Part shown: one piece after another, positions 24,843 to 34,214 of the stretch
Layout of the letters: each line of letters opens with the position of its first letter
Numbering within the stretch: position 1 is the stretch's first letter
Source of the DNA: Myceligenerans pegani
Lineage (GTDB): Bacteria > Actinomycetota > Actinomycetes > Actinomycetales > Cellulomonadaceae
Length of the DNA: 64,000 nucleotides
NCBI RefSeq assembly: GCF_014892515.1
Contig: NZ_JADBGR010000095.1
Location: 1 to 64,000, forward strand
Direction of reading: 5' to 3'
Notes under the pieces: generated by a model
What the model saw: the letters and a program-made list of their open reading frames with translations, nothing else
The model's database searches: none
Told to the model about the DNA's origin: nothing
Position numbers and translations under genes: made by a program

Positions 24843-25017
24843 GTGGGGGCCTTTCGGATCGTCGGTGCGCGGGATGTTACCGCGCGACCTCCGCGACCTC
24901 CTATCAGGTCCACGGATGTCACCCATCAACAGTAGCGATGGTTGGTGTCGTTCCTCGCCCCGCGCGGCGGTGAGAGGTGTCACGCCGGACGATCACACGT
25001 GCCGCACGGCGGGGGCT

Positions 25018-25023
25018 TACCTT
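25018..25023 (+). promoter_or_regulatory. Leaderless -10 hexamer, amidohydrolase
   Basis: TACCTT (TANNNT) lies six bases before the GTG start at 25030, and there is no Shine-Dalgarno. Confidence 0.4.
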
Positions 25024-25029
25024 TGCCTC

Positions 25030-26634
25030 GTGACCACACTGATCCTCTCCCGCGCCCGGGTGCTGGGCGCGGACCAGCTCGTCGACATCCAGGTCTCGTC
25101 CGGCACGATCGCGGGGATCACGCCGGCATCGTCCGGCGCGGCCGCGGCCGACGGGCACTCCCCGCGGATCGGCGCCGGGGCGCCGGAGGTCGTGGACCTG
25201 GACGGGCGGTGGGTGCTGCCGGGACTGTGGGACGCGCACACGCACATGGAGCAGTGGGCGCTGGTCCGGCGGCGGCTCGACGTCGCGCCGGCGTCCTCCG
25301 CCGAGCACGCCGTCCGCCTCGTGCGGGACGCCCTGGACTCCCGCGCCGCCGAGGGCACCGATGCGGACGAGCCGCTGGTCGGCTTCGGGCTGCACTGGGC
25401 GACCTGGCCGGAGCCCCCGACCGCGGTGATGCTCGACGCCGTGGGCGACGTGCCGGTGGTGCTGCTGTCGTTCGACCTCCACTCCGCCTGGGTGAACACG
25501 GCGGGCCTGCGGCGCCTGGGCGTCGAGCATCCGACCGGGCTGCTTCTCGAGGACGAGATGCTGCCCGCCGAACAGCTCGACCATCCGTCCGGCGCCACTC
25601 TGGACCGGCTGGTGCACAGCGCCGGCCAGGCCGCCGCGGCGCGGGGCGTGGTCGGCGTCGTGGACTTCGGCATGGACGACAACATCGGCGCATGGCGGCG
25701 TCGCGTACGGTCCTGGGACGGACTACGGGTGCGGGCTGGTGTCTGGTACTGGGACCTCGACGCGGCGCTGGCGGAGGGCCTGCGCACGGGCGACCCGCTG
25801 GGCGGCGCGGTGGACGCACCGCGCGGCCGGACCGGAGGCCTTCCGGGCCGGCCGGCGCGCAGGCCGCTCGTCGAGATGGGATCGCTCAAGGTCATCAGCG
25901 ACGGCTCCCTGAACTCGCGGACCGCCTGCTGCTTCGACCCGTACGCGGGGTCGGACGGACCCGACGCGCACGGCATGCTCAACGTGCCGCCCGAGGAGCT
26001 CCAGCTGCTCATGAAGCGTGCCACCGACGGCGGCCTGACCTGCGCCATCCATGCGATCGGAGACCGGGCCAACGCCCTCGCGCTGGACGCCTTCGAGACG
26101 ACCGGGGCGCGCGGCTCGATCGAGCACGCGCAGCTGGTGCGCTGGTCGGACGTCGAACGGTTCGCGGCCGGCCGCGTGACCGCCAGCGTGCAGCCGGAGC
26201 ACGCGATGGACGACCGTGACGTCGCCGAGGGACTGTGGCCGGACCGTACGGACCGCGCGTTCCCGCTGGCGACGCTCGCCGCCGCCGGCGTACCGCTCGC
26301 GCTGGGGTCCGACGCGCCCGTCGCCCGCCTCGACCCGTGGTTCGCGATCGCGTCGGCGGTAACCCGGTCCCGCGGCGGCCGTGAGCCCTGGCACCCCGAG
26401 CAGGTGCTCACCGTGGAGCAGGCGCTCGAGGCGTCGACGGACGGGCGCGGCGTCGCACCGCGCGCGGGCGGCCCGGCCGATCTCGTCGTGCTCGACGGCG
26501 ACATGCCGGGCCTCGGCGCGCACCAGGACTACCTGGTGCAGCCCGCCGACCCGTCCGACGTCTCGGAGGCGCTCCGCACGATGCCGGTCGCGGGCACGCT
26601 CCTCGACGGGGAATGGACGCATCGGGTGCTCTGA
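25030..26634 (+). CDS. Amidohydrolase family 3, YtcJ-like
   Basis: A 534-residue metal-dependent amidohydrolase of the YtcJ / N-substituted formamide deformylase group. The first metal motif is LPGLWDAHTHMEQW (HxH), later ligands are in IHAIGDRANALALD and SIEHAQL, and the catalytic Asp is in ALGSDAPVARLDPW. The metal-bridging Lys is probably in MGSLKVISDGSLNSRTA. The substrate is unknown; members hydrolyse N-substituted formamides and related C-N bonds. The GTG at 25030 is chosen from the leaderless -10 and from the usual family start (TLILSRARVLGAD). Confidence 0.85.
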   Translation: MTTLILSRARVLGADQLVDIQVSSGTIAGITPASSGAAAADGHSPRIGAGAPEVVDLDGRWVLPGLWDAHTHMEQWALVRRRLDVAPASSAEHAVRLVRDALDSRAAEGTDADEPLVGFGLHWATWPEPPTAVMLDAVGDVPVVLLSFDLHSAWVNTAGLRRLGVEHPTGLLLEDEMLPAEQLDHPSGATLDRLVHSAGQAAAARGVVGVVDFGMDDNIGAWRRRVRSWDGLRVRAGVWYWDLDAALAEGLRTGDPLGGAVDAPRGRTGGLPGRPARRPLVEMGSLKVISDGSLNSRTACCFDPYAGSDGPDAHGMLNVPPEELQLLMKRATDGGLTCAIHAIGDRANALALDAFETTGARGSIEHAQLVRWSDVERFAAGRVTASVQPEHAMDDRDVAEGLWPDRTDRAFPLATLAAAGVPLALGSDAPVARLDPWFAIASAVTRSRGGREPWHPEQVLTVEQALEASTDGRGVAPRAGGPADLVVLDGDMPGLGAHQDYLVQPADPSDVSEALRTMPVAGTLLDGEWTHRVL

Positions 26635-26712
26635 CGGCTCACGGGCGCGGCCGCCCGCGGCGACGACCACGCCGTCCCGGGTCGACCAGGTCGTCCGCAC
26701 CGGCCCAACCCC

Positions 26713-27708
26713 TCAGTCCGCGGTCTCGCCCGGGTAGGTGAGGCCGATCTGGCTCCGGATCTCGTCGAGGGTGCCCATGATCGCGACCGTCTCCGCGATG
26801 GGCAGGATCTCGCCGTCCGTCCGGCCCTCGGCGATCAGCCGCTCGGCCTCCAGCGCCTGGAAGTGCATGCCGCGGCCGGTCACCTTGCCGTCGCTGCTGA
26901 ACTCCTCGGTGACGTTCCCGTCCACGTCGTACACCCGGAAGGACGTGGGCGTGAACCACCACGGGTCGATCTCGATCCGCCCGTCGGTCCCGAGGATCGA
27001 CGCCGTGACGGGCCCTCGTGTGTCCGACGCCGAGATGGTGGTGGCGAGGCGGCCGGCGTCGTACCCGAAGATCGTCGCGATGGTGGCGTCCGCGCCGGTC
27101 TCCTTGAACGTGGCGTGCGACTGGATCGTGAGCGGCTCGCCGAACACGTCCCAGGCGAACGAGATCGGGTAGATCCCGAGGTCGAGCAGAGATCCGCCGC
27201 CGAGTTCGAGGGCGTTGATGCGGTGTTCGAGGTCGTCGGGGAGGTCCTGGCAGTGGTCGGCCATGACGGTGCGGGCCTCGCCGAGGGTGCCCTCCGCGAG
27301 GATCTCGCGGATGCGGACCATGTGCGGCAGGTAGCGGGTCCACATGGCCTCCATGGCGAGCAGGCCCTTGGACTCGGCCAGCTCCGCGATGGCCTCGGCC
27401 TCCCGGCGGTTCAGCGTGAACGGCTTCTCGACCAGCACGTGCTTGCCGGCGTTGAGCACGAGGGCCGCGTCGACGGCGTGCATGGGGTGCGGGGTGGCGA
27501 CGTAGACGATGTCGACCTCCGGGTCCGCCACGAGTTCCTCGTACGAACCATGGGCGTGCGGGATGCCGAACTCGTCGGCGAAGGCCTTCGCCTTGTCCGC
27601 GAAACGTGAGCCCACCGCCTGCACGGTGAAGCCGTTGGCCTTGAGGTCACTGGTGAAGGCGTGGGCGATACCGCCCGTGGCGAGAATGCCCCAGCGCAGG
27701 TGTGTCAT
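26713..27708 (-). CDS. Gfo/Idh/MocA-family oxidoreductase
   Basis: A 331-residue NAD(P)-dependent oxidoreductase. The Rossmann motif is LRWGILATGGIAHAFTSDL at the N-terminus and the family hallmark EKPFTLNRREAE is near residue 97. The C-terminal domain GGGSLLDLGIYPISFAWDVFGEP matches the dimeric dihydrodiol-dehydrogenase / trans-1,2-dihydrobenzene-diol branch, usually acting on sugars or cyclic polyols. It is monocistronic, convergent with the amidohydrolase, with a leaderless promoter. Confidence 0.9.
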   Translation of the reverse strand: MTHLRWGILATGGIAHAFTSDLKANGFTVQAVGSRFADKAKAFADEFGIPHAHGSYEELVADPEVDIVYVATPHPMHAVDAALVLNAGKHVLVEKPFTLNRREAEAIAELAESKGLLAMEAMWTRYLPHMVRIREILAEGTLGEARTVMADHCQDLPDDLEHRINALELGGGSLLDLGIYPISFAWDVFGEPLTIQSHATFKETGADATIATIFGYDAGRLATTISASDTRGPVTASILGTDGRIEIDPWWFTPTSFRVYDVDGNVTEEFSSDGKVTGRGMHFQALEAERLIAEGRTDGEILPIAETVAIMGTLDEIRSQIGLTYPGETAD

Positions 27709-27715
27709 ACGACGG

Positions 27716-27721
27716 AGCCTA
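27716..27721 (-). promoter_or_regulatory. Leaderless -10 hexamer, oxidoreductase
   Basis: On the minus strand TAGGCT lies seven bases before the ATG at 27708, without a Shine-Dalgarno. The same TAGGCT-N6/7-start arrangement is found at 41628. Confidence 0.5.
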
Positions 27722-27828
27722 GTGGCGGACGACGACGGCCGTGGCGGCGTCTTCCCGAGGGCGCACGAGCAGCCGGGACCGTTGTTGCCACCTACCCGGC
27801 CGCGGGAGCGTGCCCGCGGGAGCGACGC

Positions 27829-27875
27829 ACGACGCCGGCCCGCACCCCCGGGTGGAGGGTGCGGGCCGGCGTCGT
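27829..27875 (-). terminator. Terminator of M6 protease gene
   Basis: A perfect 19-bp GC-rich stem with a 9-base loop, 24 bases beyond the protease stop codon. It is the longest simple terminator hairpin in the window. Confidence 0.8.
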
Positions 27876-27899
27876 CGTGCCGCGGTCAGAGCGCGCCGG

Positions 27900-30227
27900 T
27901 CAGGAGCGGTCGACCTGGATCGTCATGTGGCCGTTGCGGCTGTTCTGCCGCAGCACCTTGATGCTGGTGCCGGTGCCACCGACGATGACCGAGTGCTGCG
28001 GGTTGGACTCGTCGTAGTACGCGTACGGGTCGCTGTCGTCGAACGTCCGGACCTGCCACGACCACCACGGGGTACGCAGCGTGGCGGGGGCGTCCCCGAG
28101 CTCGCTGTGCAGGGAGAGGCGGTCCTTCCGGTGGTAGCCGAACGTCGCGTCGTACGTCTGGATCCGGTTGCGGGCGATCGTGCCGTCCGAGAACTTCAGC
28201 GGTCTCGCGCTGGCGTCCACCGGGAGTGCCTGGCCGTAACCCGGGTGGGTGGACGTGTTGTTGTCGCCGTACAGGCCGTTCACGTACCAGATGAGGAGCC
28301 CGTCCTGGTACGGGAAGTGCTCCACGCGGTCGGGGTTCGACTCCGTCCAGCCGAAGTTGTACGGGCCCTCCTTCAGCGTCACGTCGTAGCCGCCGTACAC
28401 GCGGTGCTCGGCGAGGTAGTAGTGCGAGAACGTCGCGTCGTAGGCGCCGTCGGTCGCGATCTTGAAGTCGCCGGTCCAGTCGGCCGTGTCCTCGAAGTCC
28501 TCGGCGAGCGCGTCGCCGACGGCGACCGTGTCGACCACGAGGCCGCGCTCGTTGACGCCGCCGTCCGAGGTGTAGCGGAACCGGATCTGCGCCGTCTCGC
28601 CGGCGTACTCCGACAGGTCGGCGGTCAGCTCGACCCAGCCACCGGACGAGCCGTCGATGCCGCCGCCCGGGTTGGTGCCGTTCGGGTCCTCGTCGGACGA
28701 CTCGCTCGTGGACAGGGAGGTCCAGGTCGCGCCGCCGTCGGTGGTGATGTCGACGAAGGCGTAGTCGTAGCCCTCCTCGATCTCGTAGTTGACCTGGGCG
28801 GACAGCTGGCCGCCGGCCGGCACCACGAACTCGGGGGAGGCGAAGGTGGCGTTCATGTTGTTGCCCGTGTCGGAGTAGGCGTACCTGCCGTCGATCGGGT
28901 CGACGCCCACCTCGATGCTCTCGGTTCCGTCGGGCAGGTTCACCAGGGCCGCCTGCGGCCGCGTCGTCGCGTGGAACGCCGGACCGAGGTCCACCGTGCC
29001 GGAGGCGTCGGCCTCGACCGTCTCGTAGTCCAGCCAGCCGAGGAACATCTTCTCGGTGGCGCCCATGTGGTTGGGCGTACCGCCGATGTGCCCGTCGTCG
29101 TGCCCGTGACCGAGCCACGATCCGGAGCTCATGAGGTTCCAGAAGCCCGTGCCGTTCTCGCCGCCACCGGAGGTGTCGTAGTAGTCCGGGAGGCCGAGGT
29201 CGTGACCGAACTCGTGCGCGAACACGCCGAGGCCGCCGTTCTCCGGCTCGGTCGTGTAGTCGCGGATCCAGATGTCGGTGCCACCGATCTTGATGCCGCC
29301 GAGCTTCGGGTGGTCGGCAGGGCCGTCCTCCCAGAGGCCGCCCTGGTTGACCGCCCAGCGGTGCGACCAGATGGCCCACGGCGGCGCGCCGGCCTCCTCG
29401 CCCTCGCCCGCGTGGATCGCCTGGAAGTGGTCGACGTAGCCGTCGGGCTCGTTGATGATGCCGTCACCGTCGGCGTCGTACCGGTCCCACACGTCGAAGG
29501 ACTGGAGGTACTCGACGACCTCGTCGTGCGTCCTGCCGGAGGCGAGCTGCTGCTCGTACCAGGCGTTCGCCGCGTCCTGGATGAAGGCGGTCATGCTCTC
29601 GCCGGTCTCGTCGCCCGTCTCGCTGCCGCCGCCGTAGTAGGACGCGCGGTGCGGCACCGTGACCCACTCGGAGACGTCGCCCTGCAGGTCGAAGCGGCCC
29701 GAGGACATCTCGTCGTAGACGTCGTGGAACGACTCACCGTTGTCGGTGCCGTTGAAGAACATGTCCATGTAGTGGTCGCGCGAGAAGTCGCTCTCCCAGT
29801 ACGTGGTGTTGTCGTCCGCGGAGGGTTCCGGGATCTCGTTGTGCAGCGGTCCCGCGGGGGATTCGGGGAAGTGCGGCGAGCCCTCGCCGTCGCCGAACTC
29901 GACGAGGATCGAGAAGAGCTGCGCGGTCTCCTGGGTGCCGTACTCGACGTACTCGCCCGGGGCGATCCTGACGACCTTGGACTTCTTGCTGCCCTTCCCG
30001 CGAGTGGTGACCTTCGCCTCGCCGGTGGCGACCATCTCGACCGCCTGCTGCTTCCGCTCGCGCTGCTTGTCGGCGAGTGCATCGGGGCGGTCGTCCGCTC
30101 GCTGCTGAGCGGAGGTCGCCGGGTCCGGCTCCGCCTCGCTCGGCGCGGCGGCGGCGCTGACCGGCACGAGAGCACCTGTGAGCAGCAGAGCCGCACCAGC
30201 GCCCGCTGCGCTGATTCGTGGATTCAT
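27900..30227 (-). CDS. Secreted immune-inhibitor-A M6 metalloprotease
   Basis: A 775-residue secreted zinc protease of the immune inhibitor A (M6) family. The signal peptide ends near residue 28 (VSAAAAP), a propeptide follows, and the zinc site is HEFGHDLGLPD near residue 350, with the M6 domain continuing to about residue 440. The rest has beta-sandwich segments (about residues 475-630, VDITTDGGATWTSLS and RFRYTSDGGVNERGLVVDTVAV) usual in this family. An Asp-rich DADGDGIINEPDG loop probably binds calcium. It should degrade extracellular proteins. The ATG at 30227 follows GGAGGAATCC. Confidence 0.93.
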   Translation of the reverse strand: MNPRISAAGAGAALLLTGALVPVSAAAAPSEAEPDPATSAQQRADDRPDALADKQRERKQQAVEMVATGEAKVTTRGKGSKKSKVVRIAPGEYVEYGTQETAQLFSILVEFGDGEGSPHFPESPAGPLHNEIPEPSADDNTTYWESDFSRDHYMDMFFNGTDNGESFHDVYDEMSSGRFDLQGDVSEWVTVPHRASYYGGGSETGDETGESMTAFIQDAANAWYEQQLASGRTHDEVVEYLQSFDVWDRYDADGDGIINEPDGYVDHFQAIHAGEGEEAGAPPWAIWSHRWAVNQGGLWEDGPADHPKLGGIKIGGTDIWIRDYTTEPENGGLGVFAHEFGHDLGLPDYYDTSGGGENGTGFWNLMSSGSWLGHGHDDGHIGGTPNHMGATEKMFLGWLDYETVEADASGTVDLGPAFHATTRPQAALVNLPDGTESIEVGVDPIDGRYAYSDTGNNMNATFASPEFVVPAGGQLSAQVNYEIEEGYDYAFVDITTDGGATWTSLSTSESSDEDPNGTNPGGGIDGSSGGWVELTADLSEYAGETAQIRFRYTSDGGVNERGLVVDTVAVGDALAEDFEDTADWTGDFKIATDGAYDATFSHYYLAEHRVYGGYDVTLKEGPYNFGWTESNPDRVEHFPYQDGLLIWYVNGLYGDNNTSTHPGYGQALPVDASARPLKFSDGTIARNRIQTYDATFGYHRKDRLSLHSELGDAPATLRTPWWSWQVRTFDDSDPYAYYDESNPQHSVIVGGTGTSIKVLRQNSRNGHMTIQVDRS

Positions 30228-30610
30228 GGATTCCTCCGGGGTGTGAGTGCCTCCGGCCCTGAGGAGGCCGGGGCACAGCGGTAGCCAGGGGCCACGGTCC
30301 TGCCGCGGCTGGTTGCCGCGGGCGGATCCGGGCCCCGCATGTACCGGGGTGTCCGACCGAGCCGGAGGTATCGGCGCCGAGTCGCTTGTCGGACCTCGAC
30401 GTCCGAGCGGCGACTCAATCACCGTTCCATTTCAGAAATGTTGCGTGCGGCACGTTACTTGAAGTTACGTCAGGATATAACCGGCGGGAATCCGCCATGG
30501 TGGATGGCGGAATCCCGCCACGAATGGCATTTCGTCCGATGGCATCGTTTCCACCTCTCGGCCGGACTCGGAAGAAAACGGTTGCGCCGGTGTGCCAGAC
30601 TGTCGAATCG
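30228..30610. other. Intergenic region, 383 bases
   Basis: Divergent promoter region between the M6 protease and the MFS transporter. The part around 30425-30480 is markedly AT-richer (GTTACTTGAAGTTACGTC, GGATATAACC), suggesting promoters. GCGGCACGTTACTTG and AAGTTACGTC give two GTTAC words 11 bases apart, a possible GlnR/PhoP-like pair. The frame upstream of the MFS start stays open but shows no gene-like sequence. Confidence 0.45.
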
Positions 30611-31840
30611 ATGCGATCGAACCTTGCCCCCCAGGCCGTCCCGGCGCTGCCTCCCGAGCAGAGGTCCCTCCAGCGGCGGGCCGTCGTGGCGCTGGTCGCG
30701 TTGTCCACGTCGGCGTTCATGTTCGTGACGGCGGAAAATCTTCCCGGTGGTCTGCTCACGATCATGGCCGGTGACCTGGGGCGCACCACGTCCCAGGTGG
30801 GGCTCCTCGTGACCGCGTACGCAGCCGTCGTCGTCGTCGCGACCGTGCCGCTGGCGCACCTGACGCGGCGGTTCAGCCGCCGCGTCGTCCTCGCGGGGAC
30901 GACGGCGGTCTGCGCGGCGGGCCTGACCTGGTCCGCTTTTGCCGTCGGCTACGCGGATCTGATGGCCTCACGCGTCGTGACGGCGCTCGGCCAGGCCCTG
31001 TTCTGGGCGATCGTCATGCCGGCCGCCGCGAGCATGTTTCCCCGCGAGGTGCGCGGCAGGATGATCGCGCGGCTGGCGATCGGGAACTCGCTCGGCCCGA
31101 TGCTCGGCGTCCCGTTCGGCACGTGGCTGGGCCAGCTGACGACCTGGCGTACGCCGTTCCTGGTCATGGCGGGGATCAGCGCGCTGGCGTGCGCGGCGAT
31201 CCTGCTGACCATGCCGGACGCCTCGCAGGCGAGGGACGACACCTCGCGGGGCACGCATCCTGACCGGCGCCGCTTCGTGGTGCTGCTCGCGGTGACGCTC
31301 CTGCTCGTCACCGGCGCGTTCGCGTGGATCACGTTCATCACCCAGTTCCTGCTGGAGGTGGCCGGTTTCGCCGACCGGTGGCTGTCGGTGCTGCTGCTGG
31401 GCAGCGGCGCAGCGGGCCTGGTCGGGACGCTGCTCGTGGGCCTGGTGCTGGACCGGTGGCCGTGGTGGTCGCTCGCCGGCGGCTCGGCAGGCGTGGCGGT
31501 GTTCCTCCTGGTGCTCCAGTTGTTCGGGGCGATGCCCGGGGCCGCCGTCGTGGGCATGCTGCTGTTCGGCACGACCTTCAGCTTCATCCCGCCGGTGGCC
31601 GCGCACCTGGCGATGCAGGTGGCGCCTGGCAGGACCGAGATGGCGACGGCCGTGTCCAGCGCCGTGTTCAACATCGGCATCGCCTCGGGCGCGGCGCTCG
31701 GCGCCTACGTCGTCGCTACCTGGGGCCCGCAGTTCATCCCGCTCGCCGGCGCGATCGCCGTCCTCGCGGCGCTGGCCCTCACCCTCTGGGACATGCGGTA
31801 CGTCCGAAGGGCATCGCGTCCACCCGCCCCAGACCGCTGA
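30611..31840 (+). CDS. MFS transporter, sugar/drug efflux type
   Basis: A 409-residue major facilitator protein with about 12 membrane helices, of the AraJ / Cmx-type DHA1 efflux group. Family motifs include TAENLPGGLLTIMAGDLGRTTSQVGLLVTAYA in helix 1-2 and the motif-A loop LAHLTRRFSRRVVLAGT. The central loop is short (PDASQARDDTSRGTHPDRRR). It probably exports a drug or sugar. I start at the Met at 30611 because the upstream open frame has no membrane or family sequence. Confidence 0.85.
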   Translation: MRSNLAPQAVPALPPEQRSLQRRAVVALVALSTSAFMFVTAENLPGGLLTIMAGDLGRTTSQVGLLVTAYAAVVVVATVPLAHLTRRFSRRVVLAGTTAVCAAGLTWSAFAVGYADLMASRVVTALGQALFWAIVMPAAASMFPREVRGRMIARLAIGNSLGPMLGVPFGTWLGQLTTWRTPFLVMAGISALACAAILLTMPDASQARDDTSRGTHPDRRRFVVLLAVTLLLVTGAFAWITFITQFLLEVAGFADRWLSVLLLGSGAAGLVGTLLVGLVLDRWPWWSLAGGSAGVAVFLLVLQLFGAMPGAAVVGMLLFGTTFSFIPPVAAHLAMQVAPGRTEMATAVSSAVFNIGIASGAALGAYVVATWGPQFIPLAGAIAVLAALALTLWDMRYVRRASRPPAPDR

Positions 31841-31999
31841 CGCGGTCCCGCCGCGGGAGGGCGCCGGGCGGCCGGCCTGTCACAGTGCAGGTCGAGGCGC
31901 GGGGACGGCGGCGGCAGCGTTCGGCCGCATGTCACCCCGCGTTCACGCGACCCGCACTACCGTGGGCCCGCACGTCCCCTTCACCCCTGAGGAGCACTC

Positions 32000-33277
32000 A
32001 TGCGCCGCCCTGTTCTGCGCGCAACGGGCCTCGTTCTCGCCGCCGCCCTCGTGGGCGGTGGCGGCGCGGCCGTCGCGGCCCCCGGCCCCGTTCCCGACCG
32101 CAGCGCCCACGACAAGGCCGACCGGCCGGCGTCGTCGGCCAAGAAGTGGCCCGCCAGGAAGAACCTGCGGGTCGCCACCTACAACCTGTCGCTGAACCGC
32201 GCCGCGGAGGGTCAGCTCGTCGCCGACCTGTCCGACGGCGAGAACGAACAGGCCAGGACCGTCGCGGAGGTCATCCAGCACGCGCGGCCCGACGTCGTGC
32301 TGCTCAACGAGTTCGATCACGACGACGCCGGGGAGGCCGCCCGCCTGTTCCGCGAGAACTACCTCGAGGTCCCTCAGGGCGACGCGGACCCCATCGAGTA
32401 CCGGTACGCGTTCGTGGCGCCGTCGAACACGGGCGTGCCCAGCGGCTTCGACCTGAACAACGACGGCACGGTCGGCGGGGGCGACGACGCCCTCGGATTC
32501 GGGCTGTTCCCCGGCCAGTACGGCATGGTCGTGCTGTCGCGGTATCCGATCGACGCCGACCGGGCGCGCACGTTCCAGCACTTCCGGTGGCGGGACATGC
32601 CCGGCCCGGCGCTGCCCACGGACCCGGCGACGGGCGAGCCCTGGTACACGGACGAGGAACTCGACGTGCTGCCGCTGTCGAGCAAGTCGCACTGGGACGT
32701 TCCGGTGCGGGTGGGGCACCGGACGGTGCACGTGCTGGCCGCGCACCCGACGCCGCCGACGTTCGACGGCGCGGAGGACCGCAACGGTCGCCGCAACCAC
32801 GACGAGATCCGGTTCTGGGCCGACTACGTGACCGGCGGCCGCACGGCGTCGTACATCTACGACGACGACGGACGCCGGGGCGGCCTCCACCGCGGCGCGT
32901 CCTTCGTGATCCTGGGCGACTACAACGCCGACCCGGCCGACGGCGACTCGTACGACGGCGCCATCCACCAGCTGCTCGACAACCGGCGGATCCAGGACCC
33001 GGCGCCGACGTCGGAGGGCGCGGCCGAGGCGGCCGCACTGCAGGGCGGTGCCAACGAGTCGCACCTCGGCGACCCAGCCCTCGACACGGCCGACTTCGCG
33101 GACAACGCGCCCGGAAACCTCCGCGTCGACTACACCCTGCCGAGCCGCAACCTACGGGTCCGGGACGCGGGCGTCTTCTGGCCGACGTCGGACGACCCGC
33201 TCTCCCGCCTCACGGGCACGTACCCGTTCCCGAGCAGCGACCACCGCCTGGTCTGGGTGGACATCCGCACCAGGTGA
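32000..33277 (+). CDS. Secreted EEP-fold phosphatase/nuclease
   Basis: A 425-residue secreted protein of the endonuclease/exonuclease/phosphatase superfamily. The signal peptide ends near residue 27 (GGGGAAVAAP). Catalytic motifs are VATYNLSLNR, DVVLLNEFDHDD (metal-binding Glu), HVLAAHPTPPTF, VILGDYNADPAD and the C-terminal PSSDHRLVWVDI (catalytic His). A FDLNNDGTVGGGDDALGFG insert looks like a calcium or dockerin-type loop. Close relatives are annotated as extracellular phosphoesterases; it may release phosphate from nucleic acids or organic phosphate. The ATG follows TGAGGAGCACTC. Confidence 0.85.
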   Translation: MRRPVLRATGLVLAAALVGGGGAAVAAPGPVPDRSAHDKADRPASSAKKWPARKNLRVATYNLSLNRAAEGQLVADLSDGENEQARTVAEVIQHARPDVVLLNEFDHDDAGEAARLFRENYLEVPQGDADPIEYRYAFVAPSNTGVPSGFDLNNDGTVGGGDDALGFGLFPGQYGMVVLSRYPIDADRARTFQHFRWRDMPGPALPTDPATGEPWYTDEELDVLPLSSKSHWDVPVRVGHRTVHVLAAHPTPPTFDGAEDRNGRRNHDEIRFWADYVTGGRTASYIYDDDGRRGGLHRGASFVILGDYNADPADGDSYDGAIHQLLDNRRIQDPAPTSEGAAEAAALQGGANESHLGDPALDTADFADNAPGNLRVDYTLPSRNLRVRDAGVFWPTSDDPLSRLTGTYPFPSSDHRLVWVDIRTR

Positions 33278-33361
33278 CGTCAACCCACCCACAGTTCCCA
33301 TCCCGTCGCGGCGCAGCAACCCAGCTCCGCCGCGACGACAGGACTCCACCAAGGTGAGGAA

Positions 33362-33402
33362 GGATCCGGAGGGATGCCCGAAACGGACATCACTCCGGAT
33401 CT
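33362..33402. terminator. Bidirectional terminator
   Basis: Arms GGATCCGGAG and CTCCGGATC around a 21-base loop that itself pairs GATG with CATC. It lies between the convergent EEP gene and livF. Confidence 0.55.
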
Positions 33403-33419
33403 CCCGTGGGCCGGAGAGA

Positions 33420-34214
33420 CTAGTTCTCCCTCTTCACGTCCTCTGCCAACGTCCCCAGATACAACGAGATCACCTTCGGGTCGCTCTGCAGCTCCTGCCC
33501 GGTCCCCGTGTACGCGTCCCTGCCCTGGTCCAGGACGTAGCCCCGGTCGCAGATCTGCAGGCAGCGCCGCGCGTTCTGCTCGACCATGATCACGGACACG
33601 CCCGCCTTGTTGATCATGCGGGTGCGCAGGAACGCCTCGTCCTGCCGCACGGGCGACAGGCCGGCCGACGGCTCGTCGAGCAGCAGCACGGACGGGTTCA
33701 TCATGAGCGCGCGGGCCATGGCGACCATCTGCCGCTCACCACCCGACATCGCACCCGCCCGCTGGCTGCGCCGCTCCCCCAGCGTGGGGAACAGGTCGAC
33801 GATGAACTCGAACCGCTCGTCGAACGTCCTCGGGCGCAGGTAGACGCCCATCCGCATGTTCTCCTCGACCGTGAGCGAGGGGAACACGTTGTTCGTCTGC
33901 GGCACGAACCCGACGCCGCGCGCCACCAGGGAGTTCGCCTTCATGCCGGTGATCTCGTCGCCGTTCATCGTCACGGTGCCCGAGGTGATGTTCACCAGCC
34001 CGAACAGCGCCTTGAGCAGCGTGGACTTCCCGGCACCGTTCGGCCCGATGATCCCGACCAGCTCGCCCTTGCCGACCTCGATCGAGCATCCATTGAGGAT
34101 GTTCACCCCGGGCACGTAGCCGGCGACGAGGTTGTCGGCCTCGAGCAGCAGTTCCTTGCCCGGGGGCAGGTTGGTCGCCTTGCCGCCCGGACGGGCGGTC
34201 TCCGTCGCGGTCAT
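33420..34214 (-). CDS. livF: Branched-chain amino-acid ABC ATPase LivF
   Basis: A 264-residue LivF-type ATPase of the hydrophobic amino-acid uptake family. Walker A is GPNGAGKSTL (about residues 58-67), the signature MSGGERQMV near 160 and Walker B VLLLDEPSAGLSP near 178. The start overlaps the livG stop by four bases (ATGA). It is the last gene of livHMGF. The end of the protein, SLYLGTLAEDVKREN, is usual for LivF. Confidence 0.93.
   Translation of the reverse strand: MTATETARPGGKATNLPPGKELLLEADNLVAGYVPGVNILNGCSIEVGKGELVGIIGPNGAGKSTLLKALFGLVNITSGTVTMNGDEITGMKANSLVARGVGFVPQTNNVFPSLTVEENMRMGVYLRPRTFDERFEFIVDLFPTLGERRSQRAGAMSGGERQMVAMARALMMNPSVLLLDEPSAGLSPVRQDEAFLRTRMINKAGVSVIMVEQNARRCLQICDRGYVLDQGRDAYTGTGQELQSDPKVISLYLGTLAEDVKREN

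Noticed and set aside
27741-30284. Long 847-codon open frame on the plus strand
   Set aside because: It is antisense to the M6 protease gene, whose signal peptide, zinc motif and terminator are clear; the plus frame gives Val/Arg-rich nonsense typical of high-GC shadow frames.
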